Assembly (NCBI RefSeq): GCF_020443565.1
Contig: NZ_JAIZZN010000005.1
Location: 62,001 to 126,000, forward strand
DNA: 64,000 bases
DNA from: Clostridium sp. CS001
Lineage (GTDB): Bacteria; Bacillota; Clostridia; Clostridiales; Clostridiaceae
Direction: 5' to 3'
Positions within the stretch are counted from its first letter, which is position 1. Each line of letters starts with the position of its first letter. The position numbers and the translations under genes were made by a program. Of the stretch, positions 21,774-34,166 are shown piece by piece. A model generated the notes under the pieces. It ran no database searches. It was not told where the DNA came from and worked only from the letters and a program-made list of their open reading frames with translations.

Positions 21774-22328
21774 TTGAGTAAAGCTAAAACCCATTATAAA
21801 GATCCTTTAGCATACTATACAATTTCTAACTTTTTAAAAGACTATATTAACAAGAATACCTTAATCGTTTGTATAGGAACTGATAGATGTATAGGGGATT
21901 GTCTAGGTCCCTTAGTGGGTACATTTTTAAAAGACAGTTCTTTCCCACTACCTGTATATGGCACCATCGATAATCCAATCCATGCTTTAAACATTGATAG
22001 AAAGCTCTCTGAAATAAATGCCTTACACCCAGGCTCGACTATAATAGGCGTAGATGCATGTTTAGGCGATATTTTAAACATTGGTGAGATCCAAGCCAGA
22101 GATTATCCTATTCATCCTGGTAAAGGTGTAGGCAAGTCACTTCCTAAAGTTGGAACCGCTTCGCTAATAGGTATAGTAGATTCAAGCGATGATAGTGAGT
22201 TGTTCACTAATAGAAATATAAGATTAAGTTTAGTAATGGACATTGCTAGCGTTCTAAGCAGATCTCTTTTGCATTCATATTACCTGTACTCACTTACTGA
22301 TGAAGGAGGTAACTCTAATCTCCGTTAG
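21774..22328 (+). CDS. yyaC: Spore protease-like protein YyaC
   Basis: About 185 residues, YyaC family, a spore-specific relative of the germination protease GPR and hydrogenase maturation proteases; its substrate is unknown. The family signature is visible: VCIGTDRCIGDCLGPLVG, YGTIDNPIHALN, GVDACLGD and GKSLPKVGTASLIGIVD. The start is taken as TTG at 21774 because GGCGGTG lies six bases upstream; a GTG at 21765 would lie inside that site. The gene is on the plus strand and converges on mbl with a shared terminator. Sporulation-stage expression is likely from family knowledge. Confidence 0.9.
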   Translation: MSKAKTHYKDPLAYYTISNFLKDYINKNTLIVCIGTDRCIGDCLGPLVGTFLKDSSFPLPVYGTIDNPIHALNIDRKLSEINALHPGSTIIGVDACLGDILNIGEIQARDYPIHPGKGVGKSLPKVGTASLIGIVDSSDDSELFTNRNIRLSLVMDIASVLSRSLLHSYYLYSLTDEGGNSNLR

Positions 22329-22394
22329 GATTTCTGCGTCGCTTCCTTGAAATTCTTAGTAATAGTTTTACTTTATAGAACCCCTTAATATATA

Positions 22395-22440
22395 AAAATA
22401 AGCAATACAATTAATTTAATAATTGTATTGCTTATTTTTA
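22395..22440. terminator. Bidirectional terminator between yyaC and mbl
   Basis: AAATAAGCAATACAATT...AATTGTATTGCTTATTT is a long stem with A runs on one side and T runs on the other, set between convergent genes. Confidence 0.9.
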
Positions 22441-22456
22441 TAGCTTGTTTACACTT

Positions 22457-23491
22457 TTAACTCGTTAAGTATATTTCTTCTTTACTAGTTGAATCACCCA
22501 ACGTATCCATGAAATCCAACACCTTACCTGTCCCTAGGGCTACACATGAAACTGAATCCTCAGCAAGATATACTGGGACCTTAGTAATTTCTTGTATAAA
22601 CTTATCTAGCCCTTTTATCAGAGCGCCTCCCCCAGTCATAACTATACCTTTCTCAGCTATGTCTGCAGCAAGCTCTGGTGGGGTCTTTTCTAATACAGAA
22701 TGTGTACATTCCGCTATTAAAGTAACTGTTTCATTTAAAGCTTCTCTCATTTCTTCCGATGTCACTGTTAGGTTTTTAGGAAGTCCAGTAACTAAATCTC
22801 TTCCCCTTATATCCATGGTAGTATCTTCTTCTTGTTTATAAACACACCCTATGTTTATCTTTAAATCTTCTGCAGTTCGCTCGCCAATCATTAATTTATG
22901 TTTTTTTCTAATGTACTTTATGATAGCCTCATCAAACTTATCTCCGGCCACCTTAATTGATTCACGAACAACCATACCACCTAAAGAAATGACTGCAACA
23001 TCAGTGGTTCCTCCACCAATATCAATAACCATATTCCCACTTGCTTTAGTAATATCAAGTCCTGCTCCTATTGCAGCTGCTAGTGGTTCTTCTATAAGAT
23101 GAACCTTTTTAGCTCCAGCATTTCTAGCTGCATCCTCTACTGCTCTTCTTTCTACTTCTGTTGCTTCACAAGGAACACATATTACAACTCTTGGAGCCGA
23201 TAGTCTCCTTTTTCCACAAGCCTTCTTTATAAAATGTTTTAACATTTTTTCAGTTATATCATAATCTGAAATAACACCGTCTCTCATAGGACGTATTGCC
23301 ACAATATTGCCTGGCGTTCTCCCTATCATTTTTCGAGCTTCTTCTCCCACTGCCAATACCTTGTTATTATTTCTATCTATAGCAACAACAGAGGGCTCTT
23401 TTAAAATGACACCCTTACCCTTGATGTATACAAGTACTGTAGCTGTACCCAAATCTATTCCCATATCTGTTCCCATTCCAAAAAAAAACAT
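22457..23491 (-). CDS. mbl: MreB-family cell-shape protein (Mbl)
   Basis: A 344-residue actin-like ATPase that guides lateral wall synthesis. Seen: phosphate-1 motif MGIDLGTATVLVY, NIVAIRPMRDGVISDYD, the phosphate-2 motif MVIDIGGGTTDVAVISLGG and the adenosine motif GIVMTGGGALIKGLD. The order spoIIID-mbl is the same as in B. subtilis, which supports Mbl rather than MreB. The start at 23491 (MFFFGMGTD) gives the usual N-terminal amphipathic end. Confidence 0.93.
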   Translation of the reverse strand: MFFFGMGTDMGIDLGTATVLVYIKGKGVILKEPSVVAIDRNNNKVLAVGEEARKMIGRTPGNIVAIRPMRDGVISDYDITEKMLKHFIKKACGKRRLSAPRVVICVPCEATEVERRAVEDAARNAGAKKVHLIEEPLAAAIGAGLDITKASGNMVIDIGGGTTDVAVISLGGMVVRESIKVAGDKFDEAIIKYIRKKHKLMIGERTAEDLKINIGCVYKQEEDTTMDIRGRDLVTGLPKNLTVTSEEMREALNETVTLIAECTHSVLEKTPPELAADIAEKGIVMTGGGALIKGLDKFIQEITKVPVYLAEDSVSCVALGTGKVLDFMDTLGDSTSKEEIYLTS

Positions 23492-23626
23492 CTAAAACTC
23501 ACTCCTGCTCTTTAGTATATTCAATATTTAAATTATACTAAACTCTATTCTATAAAGCCATAAGAAATCCTCTTTTTTTATAATTATAATTTTTATATTT
23601 TTTATATTTTATAGCTTATAATGTTT

Positions 23627-23881
23627 TTATCCTTCTATTGCTTTGTATTTTAACATAGTTGCTCTTCCACCCCTGATATGTCTCTCAGATTTATTTAAAT
23701 CCAAAATTGTTTTTGCTTCGTTAGCAACTTGAGGGTTTATTATAGGCAATCTTTCTGTCATATCCTTGTGTATAGTACTTTTGCTAACTCCAAACACTTT
23801 GGCAGTTCTTCTTATTGTGGCTTTTGATTCAATAATATACTTAGCAACTTCTAATACCCGGTCTTCAATATAGTCTTTCAA
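23627..23881 (-). CDS. spoIIID: Stage III sporulation transcriptional regulator SpoIIID
   Basis: An 84-residue protein, full length for SpoIIID. The helix-turn-helix ATIRRTAKVFGVSKSTIHKD follows DRVLEVAKYIIES, and the basic C-terminal tail contains HIRGGRATMLKY, which contacts the minor groove. It switches many sigma-E genes on or off in the mother cell. GGAGGTAAC sits before the ATG. It is followed by mbl, as in Bacillus, and preceded by the spoIIQ unit. Confidence 0.97.
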   Translation of the reverse strand: MKDYIEDRVLEVAKYIIESKATIRRTAKVFGVSKSTIHKDMTERLPIINPQVANEAKTILDLNKSERHIRGGRATMLKYKAIEG

Positions 23882-24001
23882 AGTGTTACCTCCTTAACCC
23901 TTCTATATTTATAAATATGCAATACCTTGCTTTTAAATTCCATACCAATTAGCCATTTGACCATATATTTTGTAAATATGACTAATTGATATGGTTATTA
24001 A

Positions 24002-24790
24002 TTATTGTTTAACTTCTTTAGTTTGGTATTTATCATATTTTACATATTTAGCAGGGTCAATCTTCTCATATTTTGTAGGGTCTTCCTTTCTTAACTTCAA
24101 AACACTAAAATGTAGGTGGTTCCCATAATCTTCTTTATATGAGTTTAAACTTGTGTTTCCCACTGTTGCTATTTTTTGCTTTTTAGTTACCTTATCACCT
24201 TTTTTTACTAATATCTTTTCATCCAAATTTGAATATTTAGTAAAAAGGCCATTTTGATGGTCTATTATAACCATCTTACCCTTTTGTTCCTCAACATCAG
24301 TGCCGACTTCTTTAACTATTCCATCCATAACCGCTAAAACTGGTTCCCCTAGTTTTGCTTGAATATCAATACCCAAGTTTGTTCTATAAGTTCCATCAGT
24401 CTTCCATATAATTGGACTAACCTCTTTTGAATATTCTCTTGCTAGAAGTCCATTAGCTACAGGTTTTTCAAATTTGGTATCAACTGTTTTAGACACTGGT
24501 GCTGTTGTCGTTAAATTATCCGTTGTGACTTTTTTAATATTAGGTACTGCTTTAAGTACTGTGGTCTTTTCTGCATCCTTTTCCTTTACTTGAAGAGCAC
24601 CTTGGTATTCTTTTTCCTGTTCGTTTAAAACATCTCCTGCACTTGCTTGTTGCTTGCTTAACTGTTTCTTATTGCTATTTGTTGTTATGGTAGCAACTGT
24701 GGCTACAATACACAAACAAACAAATAAAATAACATAGAAGCCTTCCTTCTTGAAAAAGTTTAATGTCTTATTGTTTGCTTTCTTATCCAT
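24002..24790 (-). CDS. spoIIQ: Stage II sporulation protein Q, LytM/M23-like
   Basis: About 262 residues. One membrane helix near the N-terminus (GFYVILFVCLCIVATVATI) is followed by a linker and a C-terminal LytM domain. In engulfment the forespore SpoIIQ pairs with mother-cell SpoIIIAH. The domain has GIDIQAKLGEPVLAVMDG and GNHLHFSV, but the first zinc ligand (usually HxGxD) is Asn in NLGID, so metallopeptidase activity is unlikely, as for B. subtilis SpoIIQ. ATG 24790 follows GGAGGTG. Its neighbour is spoIID, as in Bacillus. Confidence 0.9.
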   Translation of the reverse strand: MDKKANNKTLNFFKKEGFYVILFVCLCIVATVATITTNSNKKQLSKQQASAGDVLNEQEKEYQGALQVKEKDAEKTTVLKAVPNIKKVTTDNLTTTAPVSKTVDTKFEKPVANGLLAREYSKEVSPIIWKTDGTYRTNLGIDIQAKLGEPVLAVMDGIVKEVGTDVEEQKGKMVIIDHQNGLFTKYSNLDEKILVKKGDKVTKKQKIATVGNTSLNSYKEDYGNHLHFSVLKLRKEDPTKYEKIDPAKYVKYDKYQTKEVKQ

Positions 24791-24808
24791 ACAAACACCT
24801 CCATTTGT

Positions 24809-24837
24809 ATTTTTGTCCATATTGTATTAAAACATAC
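24809..24837 (-). promoter_or_regulatory. Candidate sigma-F/G promoter of spoIIQ
   Basis: GTATG (24837-24833), 14 bases, GGACAAAAAT (24818-24809). This fits the sigma-F pattern with GG...A.A in the -10, placing the start about 15 bases before the ATG. Confidence 0.45.
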
Positions 24838-24889
24838 ACATTTTATAAATATTTTTCCACATATTTCACACTTTTGTAAAACAGACCTC

Positions 24890-25936
24890 TCATTTGGATA
24901 CATCAGTACCTTGATAATAATGATTTAATATATCAACATAACCCTTTCCTTCCTTAGCCATGGCATTTGCTCCCCATTGACTCATACCCACACCATGACC
25001 ATAACCACTACAATCAACTTCTACATTGTTTGAATTGAATTTTATTTTAAAATTTGATGATTTTAACCCTAACATAGTTCTAAATTTACTACCTGTCATG
25101 GTTATACTCCCTACCTTAATGTTTTTAACGCTTCCTGCACCAGTTCTATCAATTACAACAATTTGATTCTTAATATTAGCGGTGGTTACCTTGGAATCTT
25201 TATAGTTATTATTTATAATCTCACTTAATTCTTTATATTTGAAAGTTTTACTACTCTTAAAGTTTTTTGTTTCTTCTTCACCAGGACTTTCCACGCTCCT
25301 TAAATAAGGTACCTTATTACTAAATACATCCTCCGAATTTTCCGTCATACCGCTACTAGTTGCAAAATAATAAGGCTCCATCACTAATTCATTGTTGTAG
25401 ATCAAAACTTTCCCTCTTGTGCTCTCGACTGCCATCTCAATCTTTTCCCAATTCTTTTCTGCTGAGCTACTAGCCCACAATTTCATTCGTTCTTCTTTGG
25501 TCATATACGCTTGACAATGAACCGTATCACATAAACTTGCTCCATAACCATTTTTACATGGTGTTCCTCCTAGTTCTGCAATATGAGCCAATGCATAAGT
25601 CCTAGCTGCCACCGCTTGAGCCTTAAGGGCTTCTATCCCAAAGTCCGCAGGCATTTCAGCAGCAACAACACCAGTAATATATTCCTCTAAATCAAGTTCT
25701 TTTATAATCTTCTCTTTTGATAAACTTACTTTTATTGTAGAGATCTTTGGCATTACACCATCTTTAATAATCTTCTCATATACATCTGATTTGATTTCTG
25801 AGTTTTTACTTTTACCTATACTATTACTCTCTCCTATACCCACTATTAAAACAGAGGTTATAAATATAAATGCTATAAAAGCAATTATTAATAAAAGGAT
25901 ATCTTTCACATGCCCTAAAATAAAACCTCTTCTCAT
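24890..25936 (-). CDS. spoIID: Stage II sporulation protein D (lytic transglycosylase)
   Basis: A 348-residue protein. An N-terminal membrane helix (DILLLIIAFIAFIFITSVLIV) anchors it in the mother-cell engulfing membrane. The SpoIID catalytic domain follows: LEEYITGVVAAEMPADFG with the active-site Glu, ALKAQAVAARTYAL, and the C-terminal GYGHGVGMSQWGANAMA. With SpoIIM and SpoIIP it thins septal peptidoglycan to drive engulfment. CGGGAGGAAAAAAG precedes the ATG. The order murA, spoIID, spoIIQ matches Bacillus. Confidence 0.96.
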   Translation of the reverse strand: MRRGFILGHVKDILLLIIAFIAFIFITSVLIVGIGESNSIGKSKNSEIKSDVYEKIIKDGVMPKISTIKVSLSKEKIIKELDLEEYITGVVAAEMPADFGIEALKAQAVAARTYALAHIAELGGTPCKNGYGASLCDTVHCQAYMTKEERMKLWASSSAEKNWEKIEMAVESTRGKVLIYNNELVMEPYYFATSSGMTENSEDVFSNKVPYLRSVESPGEEETKNFKSSKTFKYKELSEIINNNYKDSKVTTANIKNQIVVIDRTGAGSVKNIKVGSITMTGSKFRTMLGLKSSNFKIKFNSNNVEVDCSGYGHGVGMSQWGANAMAKEGKGYVDILNHYYQGTDVSK

Positions 25937-26092
25937 CTTTTTTCCTCCCGTTATAAAATAAATTTCACTTTATACATATTAAATAACCATATATAATATT
26001 ACTTCTTTATTGTATCTATCTCCTACCAACTAACTTTCTACTATCTGATATACTACAAAATGAGAACGTCTAGATAAACCATAATCAAAATA

Positions 26093-26135
26093 TAAAAGAA
26101 TTGAAATATATACGCATTATATATTCCAATTCTTC
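26093..26135 (-). terminator. Intrinsic terminator of murA
   Basis: AAGAATTGGAATATA...TATATTTCAATTCTT with one mismatch, then TTTATATTTTG on the minus strand. Confidence 0.75.
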
Positions 26136-26158
26136 AACTTTCATATTAAATAATTACC

Positions 26159-27418
26159 TTAGAAGCTTACTCTTTCAATATCTGCACCTAGACCTTTTAA
26201 TTTCTCTTCGATAGAAACGTACCCTCTATCAATGTGATATATATCGCTTATTGTGGTTACCCCTTCAGCTGTAAGTCCTGCCAAGATTAACGCCGCCCCC
26301 GCCCTCAAGTCTGTAGCTTTAACTTCTGAACCTGTAAACCTTCCTATACCCTCTATTACAGCACTTCTACCATCTATCTTTATATTAGCACCCATTCTTT
26401 TTAATTCTACAGCATGCATAAATCTATTTTCAAATATGGTTTCTGTAATTATACTTGTACCCCTTACCGTGCATAATAAACTCATCATCTGCGCTTGCAT
26501 GTCTGTAGGAAATCCTGGATATGGCATAGTTTTTATATCAATTGGATTTAGCTTTTTTCTACCATCAACTATTATACTATTCTTATTAATTTCTATTGCC
26601 ACTCCCATTTCAGTAAGCTTTGCTATTATTGGTTTTAAATGGACCTCATCGATATTATTAATTTTAAACATACTTTCAGTTATTGCTGCTGCCACCATGA
26701 ATGTTCCGGCCTCTATCCTATCTGATATTGGTCTATAAATAACTTCTTTAAAGTCTTTAACTCCTAAAATTTTTATGGTATCTGTCCCTTCTCCACTCAC
26801 TTGCGCTCCCATAGCTTTTAAAAACCTTGCTAAGTCAACAATTTCTGGCTCTTCTGCCGCATTTCCTATTACTGTTTCACCATCTGCAAGTGTTGCCGCC
26901 ATCATTATATTTTCAGTAGCACCTACCGAAGGATAGTCTAAATATATGTTGGTCCCCTTTAATTTTTTTGCTCTTGCTTCCACATATCCATGACCTACGG
27001 ATACCTCCGCACCTAGGGCTGATAATCCCTTTAAATGAAGATCTATAGGCCTTGTTCCAATATTGCATCCCCCTGGCAACGAAATTTTAAAGTTGCCAAA
27101 TCTTCCAAGCATAGGACCCATTATTAAAAAAGATGCTCTCATTTTTCTAACTAATTCATCATTAGCATTATCTTGAAGTAAATTTGCAGTATTAATTATC
27201 ACCTTTTTATTAACCTTATCTATACTAACACTTGCTTTAAGAGATTTTAGCACCTCACAAATTACAAATACATCTTCAAGCATAGGAGCATTTTCAATAG
27301 TACAGTTATTTCCATTTAATATTGTTGCTGCAATTATAGGAAGCACCGAATTTTTAGCTGAGCTAATGTTCACTTCACCCTCTAATCTTTTCCCACCTTT
27401 TATAACTAATTTATCCAT
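26159..27418 (-). CDS. murA: UDP-N-acetylglucosamine 1-carboxyvinyltransferase
   Basis: A 419-residue enzyme that transfers enolpyruvate from PEP to UDP-GlcNAc, the first committed step of peptidoglycan synthesis. The active-site loop LPGGCNIGTRPID keeps the catalytic Cys (Cys118), so the enzyme should be fosfomycin sensitive. KNSVLPIIAATIL near residue 22 holds the Lys-Asn pair that binds substrate, and PYPGFPTDMQAQMM, near the C-terminal third, is another family motif. It lies between ywmB and spoIID as murAA does in Bacillus. A second murA would be needed elsewhere to tell paralogues apart. Confidence 0.97.
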   Translation of the reverse strand: MDKLVIKGGKRLEGEVNISSAKNSVLPIIAATILNGNNCTIENAPMLEDVFVICEVLKSLKASVSIDKVNKKVIINTANLLQDNANDELVRKMRASFLIMGPMLGRFGNFKISLPGGCNIGTRPIDLHLKGLSALGAEVSVGHGYVEARAKKLKGTNIYLDYPSVGATENIMMAATLADGETVIGNAAEEPEIVDLARFLKAMGAQVSGEGTDTIKILGVKDFKEVIYRPISDRIEAGTFMVAAAITESMFKINNIDEVHLKPIIAKLTEMGVAIEINKNSIIVDGRKKLNPIDIKTMPYPGFPTDMQAQMMSLLCTVRGTSIITETIFENRFMHAVELKRMGANIKIDGRSAVIEGIGRFTGSEVKATDLRAGAALILAGLTAEGVTTISDIYHIDRGYVSIEEKLKGLGADIERVSF

Positions 27419-27445
27419 CCTTATCCTCCATTATATTGTTAATTT

Positions 27446-28165
27446 TTAATAAGTTGTAATTATCTCAGGTGTACCTATGATAATGTACCTTCCAGAAGAA
27501 TAATCACATACAGCATAATTAAAATCTATTAACTTGTTATTAATTACCTCTTCCTCGTACCTTTTCGTATATGCCACAGTACTTAATCCATTATTTATGC
27601 TCACTGTTTCGATGTTCTTGCTTTTATTGTGTTTTAAAATCTTTATTATTCCTTCATTGGTAGCGCAAAGGCTTTCTATTACTGTATTAGTGTTAATATC
27701 TTGCATTTTAGCCTTTAAGTATTGAAAGTACTTAATATCCTTACCTCTATAGCCAATAGTATTATTGATATTATTTTTAAGTAATTCTAGCCCATTTTCA
27801 TTACCTATCTTGCTTATGTTTATCCTTATAACATTCTCATCATTGTATACCATGAATTCTATATATCCTTGGACACCTTCACCTGAAAACTCTATACAAT
27901 AGGAAATTTCATTTTCGAGGTAGCTTACCTTTATCTTTTCATCATTAAGTTCTAAGGCGTTAATTAAATAGTCACAAACTTCTTTTGGCTCTTCTAAAGT
28001 CTTAAAAGATACCTTCAGTCCGTATTCTACGGTTTCACTATTAGTTTGAAGTATTATTTCATCAAATAAATTAAATTCTTTCATTGCACCCGATACCCTA
28101 ATATTGACTTGTAAAATTATTAGGACCAATACTATGCACAAAAGTGATATACTTTTTCTTTTCAT
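27446..28165 (-). CDS. ywmB: YwmB-family protein
   Basis: A 239-residue secreted protein. MKRKSISLLCIVLVLIILQV is a signal peptide or anchor. The rest has alternating strand and helix segments like the TATA-box-binding-like fold of YwmB (for example GVQGYIEFMVYN and NIETVSINNGLSTVAY). It is placed between the ATP synthase operon and murA, the exact position of ywmB in B. subtilis, which is the main evidence. Function is unknown; association with sporulation and wall genes suggests an envelope role. Confidence 0.8.
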   Translation of the reverse strand: MKRKSISLLCIVLVLIILQVNIRVSGAMKEFNLFDEIILQTNSETVEYGLKVSFKTLEEPKEVCDYLINALELNDEKIKVSYLENEISYCIEFSGEGVQGYIEFMVYNDENVIRINISKIGNENGLELLKNNINNTIGYRGKDIKYFQYLKAKMQDINTNTVIESLCATNEGIIKILKHNKSKNIETVSINNGLSTVAYTKRYEEEVINNKLIDFNYAVCDYSSGRYIIIGTPEIITTY

Positions 28166-28441
28166 TTTAATCCCCCTATCATTTAATTAAATTCTTGACC
28201 ATAAATGATTATTTTATTCTATAAATCACGACTTTCTTAATATTCATGCTATTAATAAAATCATCCCCCAGCACAAATGTGAAGAGGGCTATTTGATTCA
28301 TTATATAGATAGGGGTATGTAAGTATTAATATACCTATTGTTATATTATTAATATATAGACTTTTAATAAAATTGTGATTAAAAACTTTAACGACATACC
28401 TTTGAATGTAATTTAAAGTGCCTTGGAAGATTTTTAAGCAC
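28166..28441. other. Gap between ywmB and the ATP synthase operon
   Basis: An AT-rich stretch with no convincing gene. A 60-codon minus-strand frame near 28261-28443 has no ribosome site and no family resemblance. DUF1146, often found here, is not present. Confidence 0.6.
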
Positions 28442-28473
28442 AAAAAAATGGAGATAAATTAATATCTCCATTT
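28442..28473 (-). terminator. Terminator of the ATP synthase operon
   Basis: AAATGGAGATA...TATCTCCATTT followed by seven T on the minus strand, a few bases after atpC. Confidence 0.9.
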
Positions 28474-28481
28474 CATAAGCG

Positions 28482-28880
28482 CTACTCTGTTGCCTTAATT
28501 CTCATTATAGCTCTTAAGACAGCATTTTCTGCTCGTTTAACATCATTTGTATCCTTATGGTTTAATCTCTCTTCTGCTCTTTCCTTAGCCTTTCTTGACC
28601 TTTCAATATCTATATCACCTGGCCACTCACAAGCACTACATAATATTTCTACTTGATTATTATGCACACTTAAAACTCCCGTTGATGTAAAAGCTTTTAA
28701 TTCTTTCCCATTTAAATCTATAAATGTTGTCACTGTAGGTTTTAATGGAGCTACCATAGAAACATGGTTAGCAAGAATGCCAAATCTTCCTTTTTCACTC
28801 TCTGTATATAAATTCAGGATCTCACCGCTATAAAACTCCTTTTCCGGAGTAACTATAGTAAGCTTTATATGGTCTTTCAT
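28482..28880 (-). CDS. atpC: ATP synthase epsilon subunit
   Basis: A 132-residue subunit of F1. The N-terminal beta-barrel (KLTIVTPEKEFYSGEI, GRFGILANHVSMVAPLKP) is followed by a helical C-terminus ending LRAIMRIKATE. It couples rotation of the central stalk and can inhibit ATP hydrolysis. It is the last gene of the operon, 18 bases after atpD. Confidence 0.96.
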   Translation of the reverse strand: MKDHIKLTIVTPEKEFYSGEILNLYTESEKGRFGILANHVSMVAPLKPTVTTFIDLNGKELKAFTSTGVLSVHNNQVEILCSACEWPGDIDIERSRKAKERAEERLNHKDTNDVKRAENAVLRAIMRIKATE

Positions 28881-28898
28881 ATAAAAACACTGACCTTT

Positions 28899-30311
<1,413 letters not shown>

Positions 30312-31166
30312 TTACCTTTGAGCTTCTGCTCCTCCAACTATTTCTGAAATCTCTTGTGTAATTGCACTTTGTCTAACCCTATTATACTTTAAATTAAGCT
30401 TATCCAGCATATCATTAGCGTTATTAGTAGCTGCTCCCATAGCCTCCATTCTAGCTCTGTGCTCACTAGCTTTTGAATGTAACATGGAATTAAGAATCTT
30501 ACCCTTCAAGAATAATGAAGTAATGTCATACATTGATTTTTCATCTATTGCCTCAATATCTACATATTCCTTATTAGTATTCTCTTCGCTTTGAAAATTC
30601 AATGGAAGTAACTTTTCAATTTTAACTTGATTTTTCAGCGCTGAAACAAGCTTCTTATACACAATGTGAACTTCACCTATTTCTTCTCTACTATACATTC
30701 TAAGTGCATGCTCAATAATCTCATCAGCATCTTTTGCAGATGGAACATCTGAAACCTCAACATATTCAGCAACGGTTTCAATGTTAAGCTTTTTAAATAT
30801 AGCTCTTCCTTTTTGGCCTACTACAATGATATCATAGTCTTCCTTATTACCTTTTAATCTACCTAACAATTCATTTACCACTGAAGCGTTAAATCCTCCG
30901 CAAAGACCTGTATCCGAGGTCAATACAATATACAATTTCTTGCTGTTGTTATTTCCTCCTAAGTATATACTATCATCTTCGTAATTTTCCTTAACCTGCT
31001 TCACAGTCTCTTCAAGCTTATCTACATAGATATTGTTAACTTCTACTTTTTCTCTTATCTTTTTATATTTTGATGTAGCAACTAGTCCCATGGCGCTGGT
31101 TATTTTCTTTGTGTTTATTATAGATTTTATTCTTCGTTTAATTGCAATAAGCCCCGTACCTGCCAT
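30312..31166 (-). CDS. atpG: ATP synthase gamma subunit
   Basis: A 284-residue central shaft. N-terminal IKRRIKSIINTKKITSAM and C-terminal YNRVRQSAITQEISEIVGGAEA form the antiparallel coiled coil; GLCGGFNASV marks the Rossmann-like middle. The 99-base gap before atpA holds only short repeats of TTAAATGTATT. Confidence 0.98.
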   Translation of the reverse strand: MAGTGLIAIKRRIKSIINTKKITSAMGLVATSKYKKIREKVEVNNIYVDKLEETVKQVKENYEDDSIYLGGNNNSKKLYIVLTSDTGLCGGFNASVVNELLGRLKGNKEDYDIIVVGQKGRAIFKKLNIETVAEYVEVSDVPSAKDADEIIEHALRMYSREEIGEVHIVYKKLVSALKNQVKIEKLLPLNFQSEENTNKEYVDIEAIDEKSMYDITSLFLKGKILNSMLHSKASEHRARMEAMGAATNNANDMLDKLNLKYNRVRQSAITQEISEIVGGAEAQR

Positions 31167-31265
31167 GTTTCACCTCTCTTTAGCCTTGTTAAATGTATTG
31201 CCAAGACAAATTGATTATCACCTAAAGGCGATTATTAACGGCTTATTTCTTAAATGTATTTAAAC

Positions 31266-33327
<2,062 letters not shown>

Positions 33328-33328
33328 C

Positions 33329-33811
33329 TTAGCTACCTACCTTAAGTATAAAATCCTCTATTAATTTTCTATGTTCTTCCTTATCTATAATCTGTTCAAG
33401 AGCTCTTTCAGACAATATTAAAGATAAATCTATAACTTGTTTTTTAATTTCACTTTCTGCTTTTTCTTTCTCTCTTTGGACTTCAACCCTTGATCTTTCA
33501 ATGATAATGGCCGCTTCTTTTTTAGCATCTTCAATCAATTCTCCAGATACCTTCTCTGCCTTTTGTTTGTATGTCTCAACTATTCCCTTGCCCTCTTGTT
33601 TTGCTAACTCTAATTTCTTACCATTTTCTACTTTTAGCCTACTAGCTTCATCCATATCCTTGCTTGCTTTTTCAAAAGAAGATTCCAATTCTTGTTTTCT
33701 TGTTTCTAAAATATTACTTACTGGTATAAACAGAAAACGCTTAGCAATGAGAAGTAGTATAAGGAAATTCACCATTGCAGCTATAATATTACCTAAATTC
33801 ATTTCTATCAT
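33329..33811 (-). CDS. atpF: ATP synthase b subunit
   Basis: 160 residues: one N-terminal membrane helix (IIAAMVNFLILLLIAKRFLF) then a long charged helix (residues 35-150) that dimerises as the peripheral stalk. Close spacing with atpH. Confidence 0.96.
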   Translation of the reverse strand: MIEMNLGNIIAAMVNFLILLLIAKRFLFIPVSNILETRKQELESSFEKASKDMDEASRLKVENGKKLELAKQEGKGIVETYKQKAEKVSGELIEDAKKEAAIIIERSRVEVQREKEKAESEIKKQVIDLSLILSERALEQIIDKEEHRKLIEDFILKVGS

Positions 33812-33889
33812 ATAAAATCACGGTTTATAAAGTTTCTTTACCCTTATGCAAACCGAGAATTTCACCTACCTTCCCTTTACTATTTCTCT

Positions 33890-34138
33890 TTAGCCTTTTA
33901 CACCGAGTAAAATTAATAATAATGCTATTAAGAAACCATAGATAGCTGTTGCTTCTGATAGCGCTCCACCTATAACTAATGCTCTAATTATTTTATCACT
34001 AGCTTCTGGTTGCTTTGCAATACCCTCTACAGCCTTTGCTGTAGCATTACCTGTTCCTATTCCACCACCTATAACCCCGATTGCTGCTATTCCTGCTCCT
34101 ATTGCACACATTCCTGCTACAAATCCTGCTGAATCCAT
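33890..34138 (-). CDS. atpE: ATP synthase c subunit
   Basis: 82 residues from the ATG at 34138, chosen because GGAGGA lies seven bases upstream; an earlier in-frame start at 34153 has no site. Two helices form the rotor ring. The loop [13 protein letters not shown] is conserved and the ion-carrying carboxylate is Glu62 in [10 protein letters not shown]. The Gln of helix 1 and the Ser after the Glu that coordinate sodium in Ilyobacter-type rings are Thr and Ala here, so proton coupling is predicted. Confidence 0.96.
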   Translation of the reverse strand: MDSAGFVAGMCAIGAGIAAIGVIGGGIGTGNATAKAVEGIAKQPEASDKIIRALVIGGALSEATAIYGFLIALLLILLGVKG

Positions 34139-34166
34139 AAAATATTCCTCCAATTCTTTTTTTATT

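Noticed and set aside
22509-23102. Plus-strand frames opposite mbl
   Set aside because: Antisense shadows of the conserved mbl frame.
28261-28443. 60-codon minus-strand frame between ywmB and atpC
   Set aside because: No ribosome site, overlaps the terminator region, and no resemblance to a protein family.
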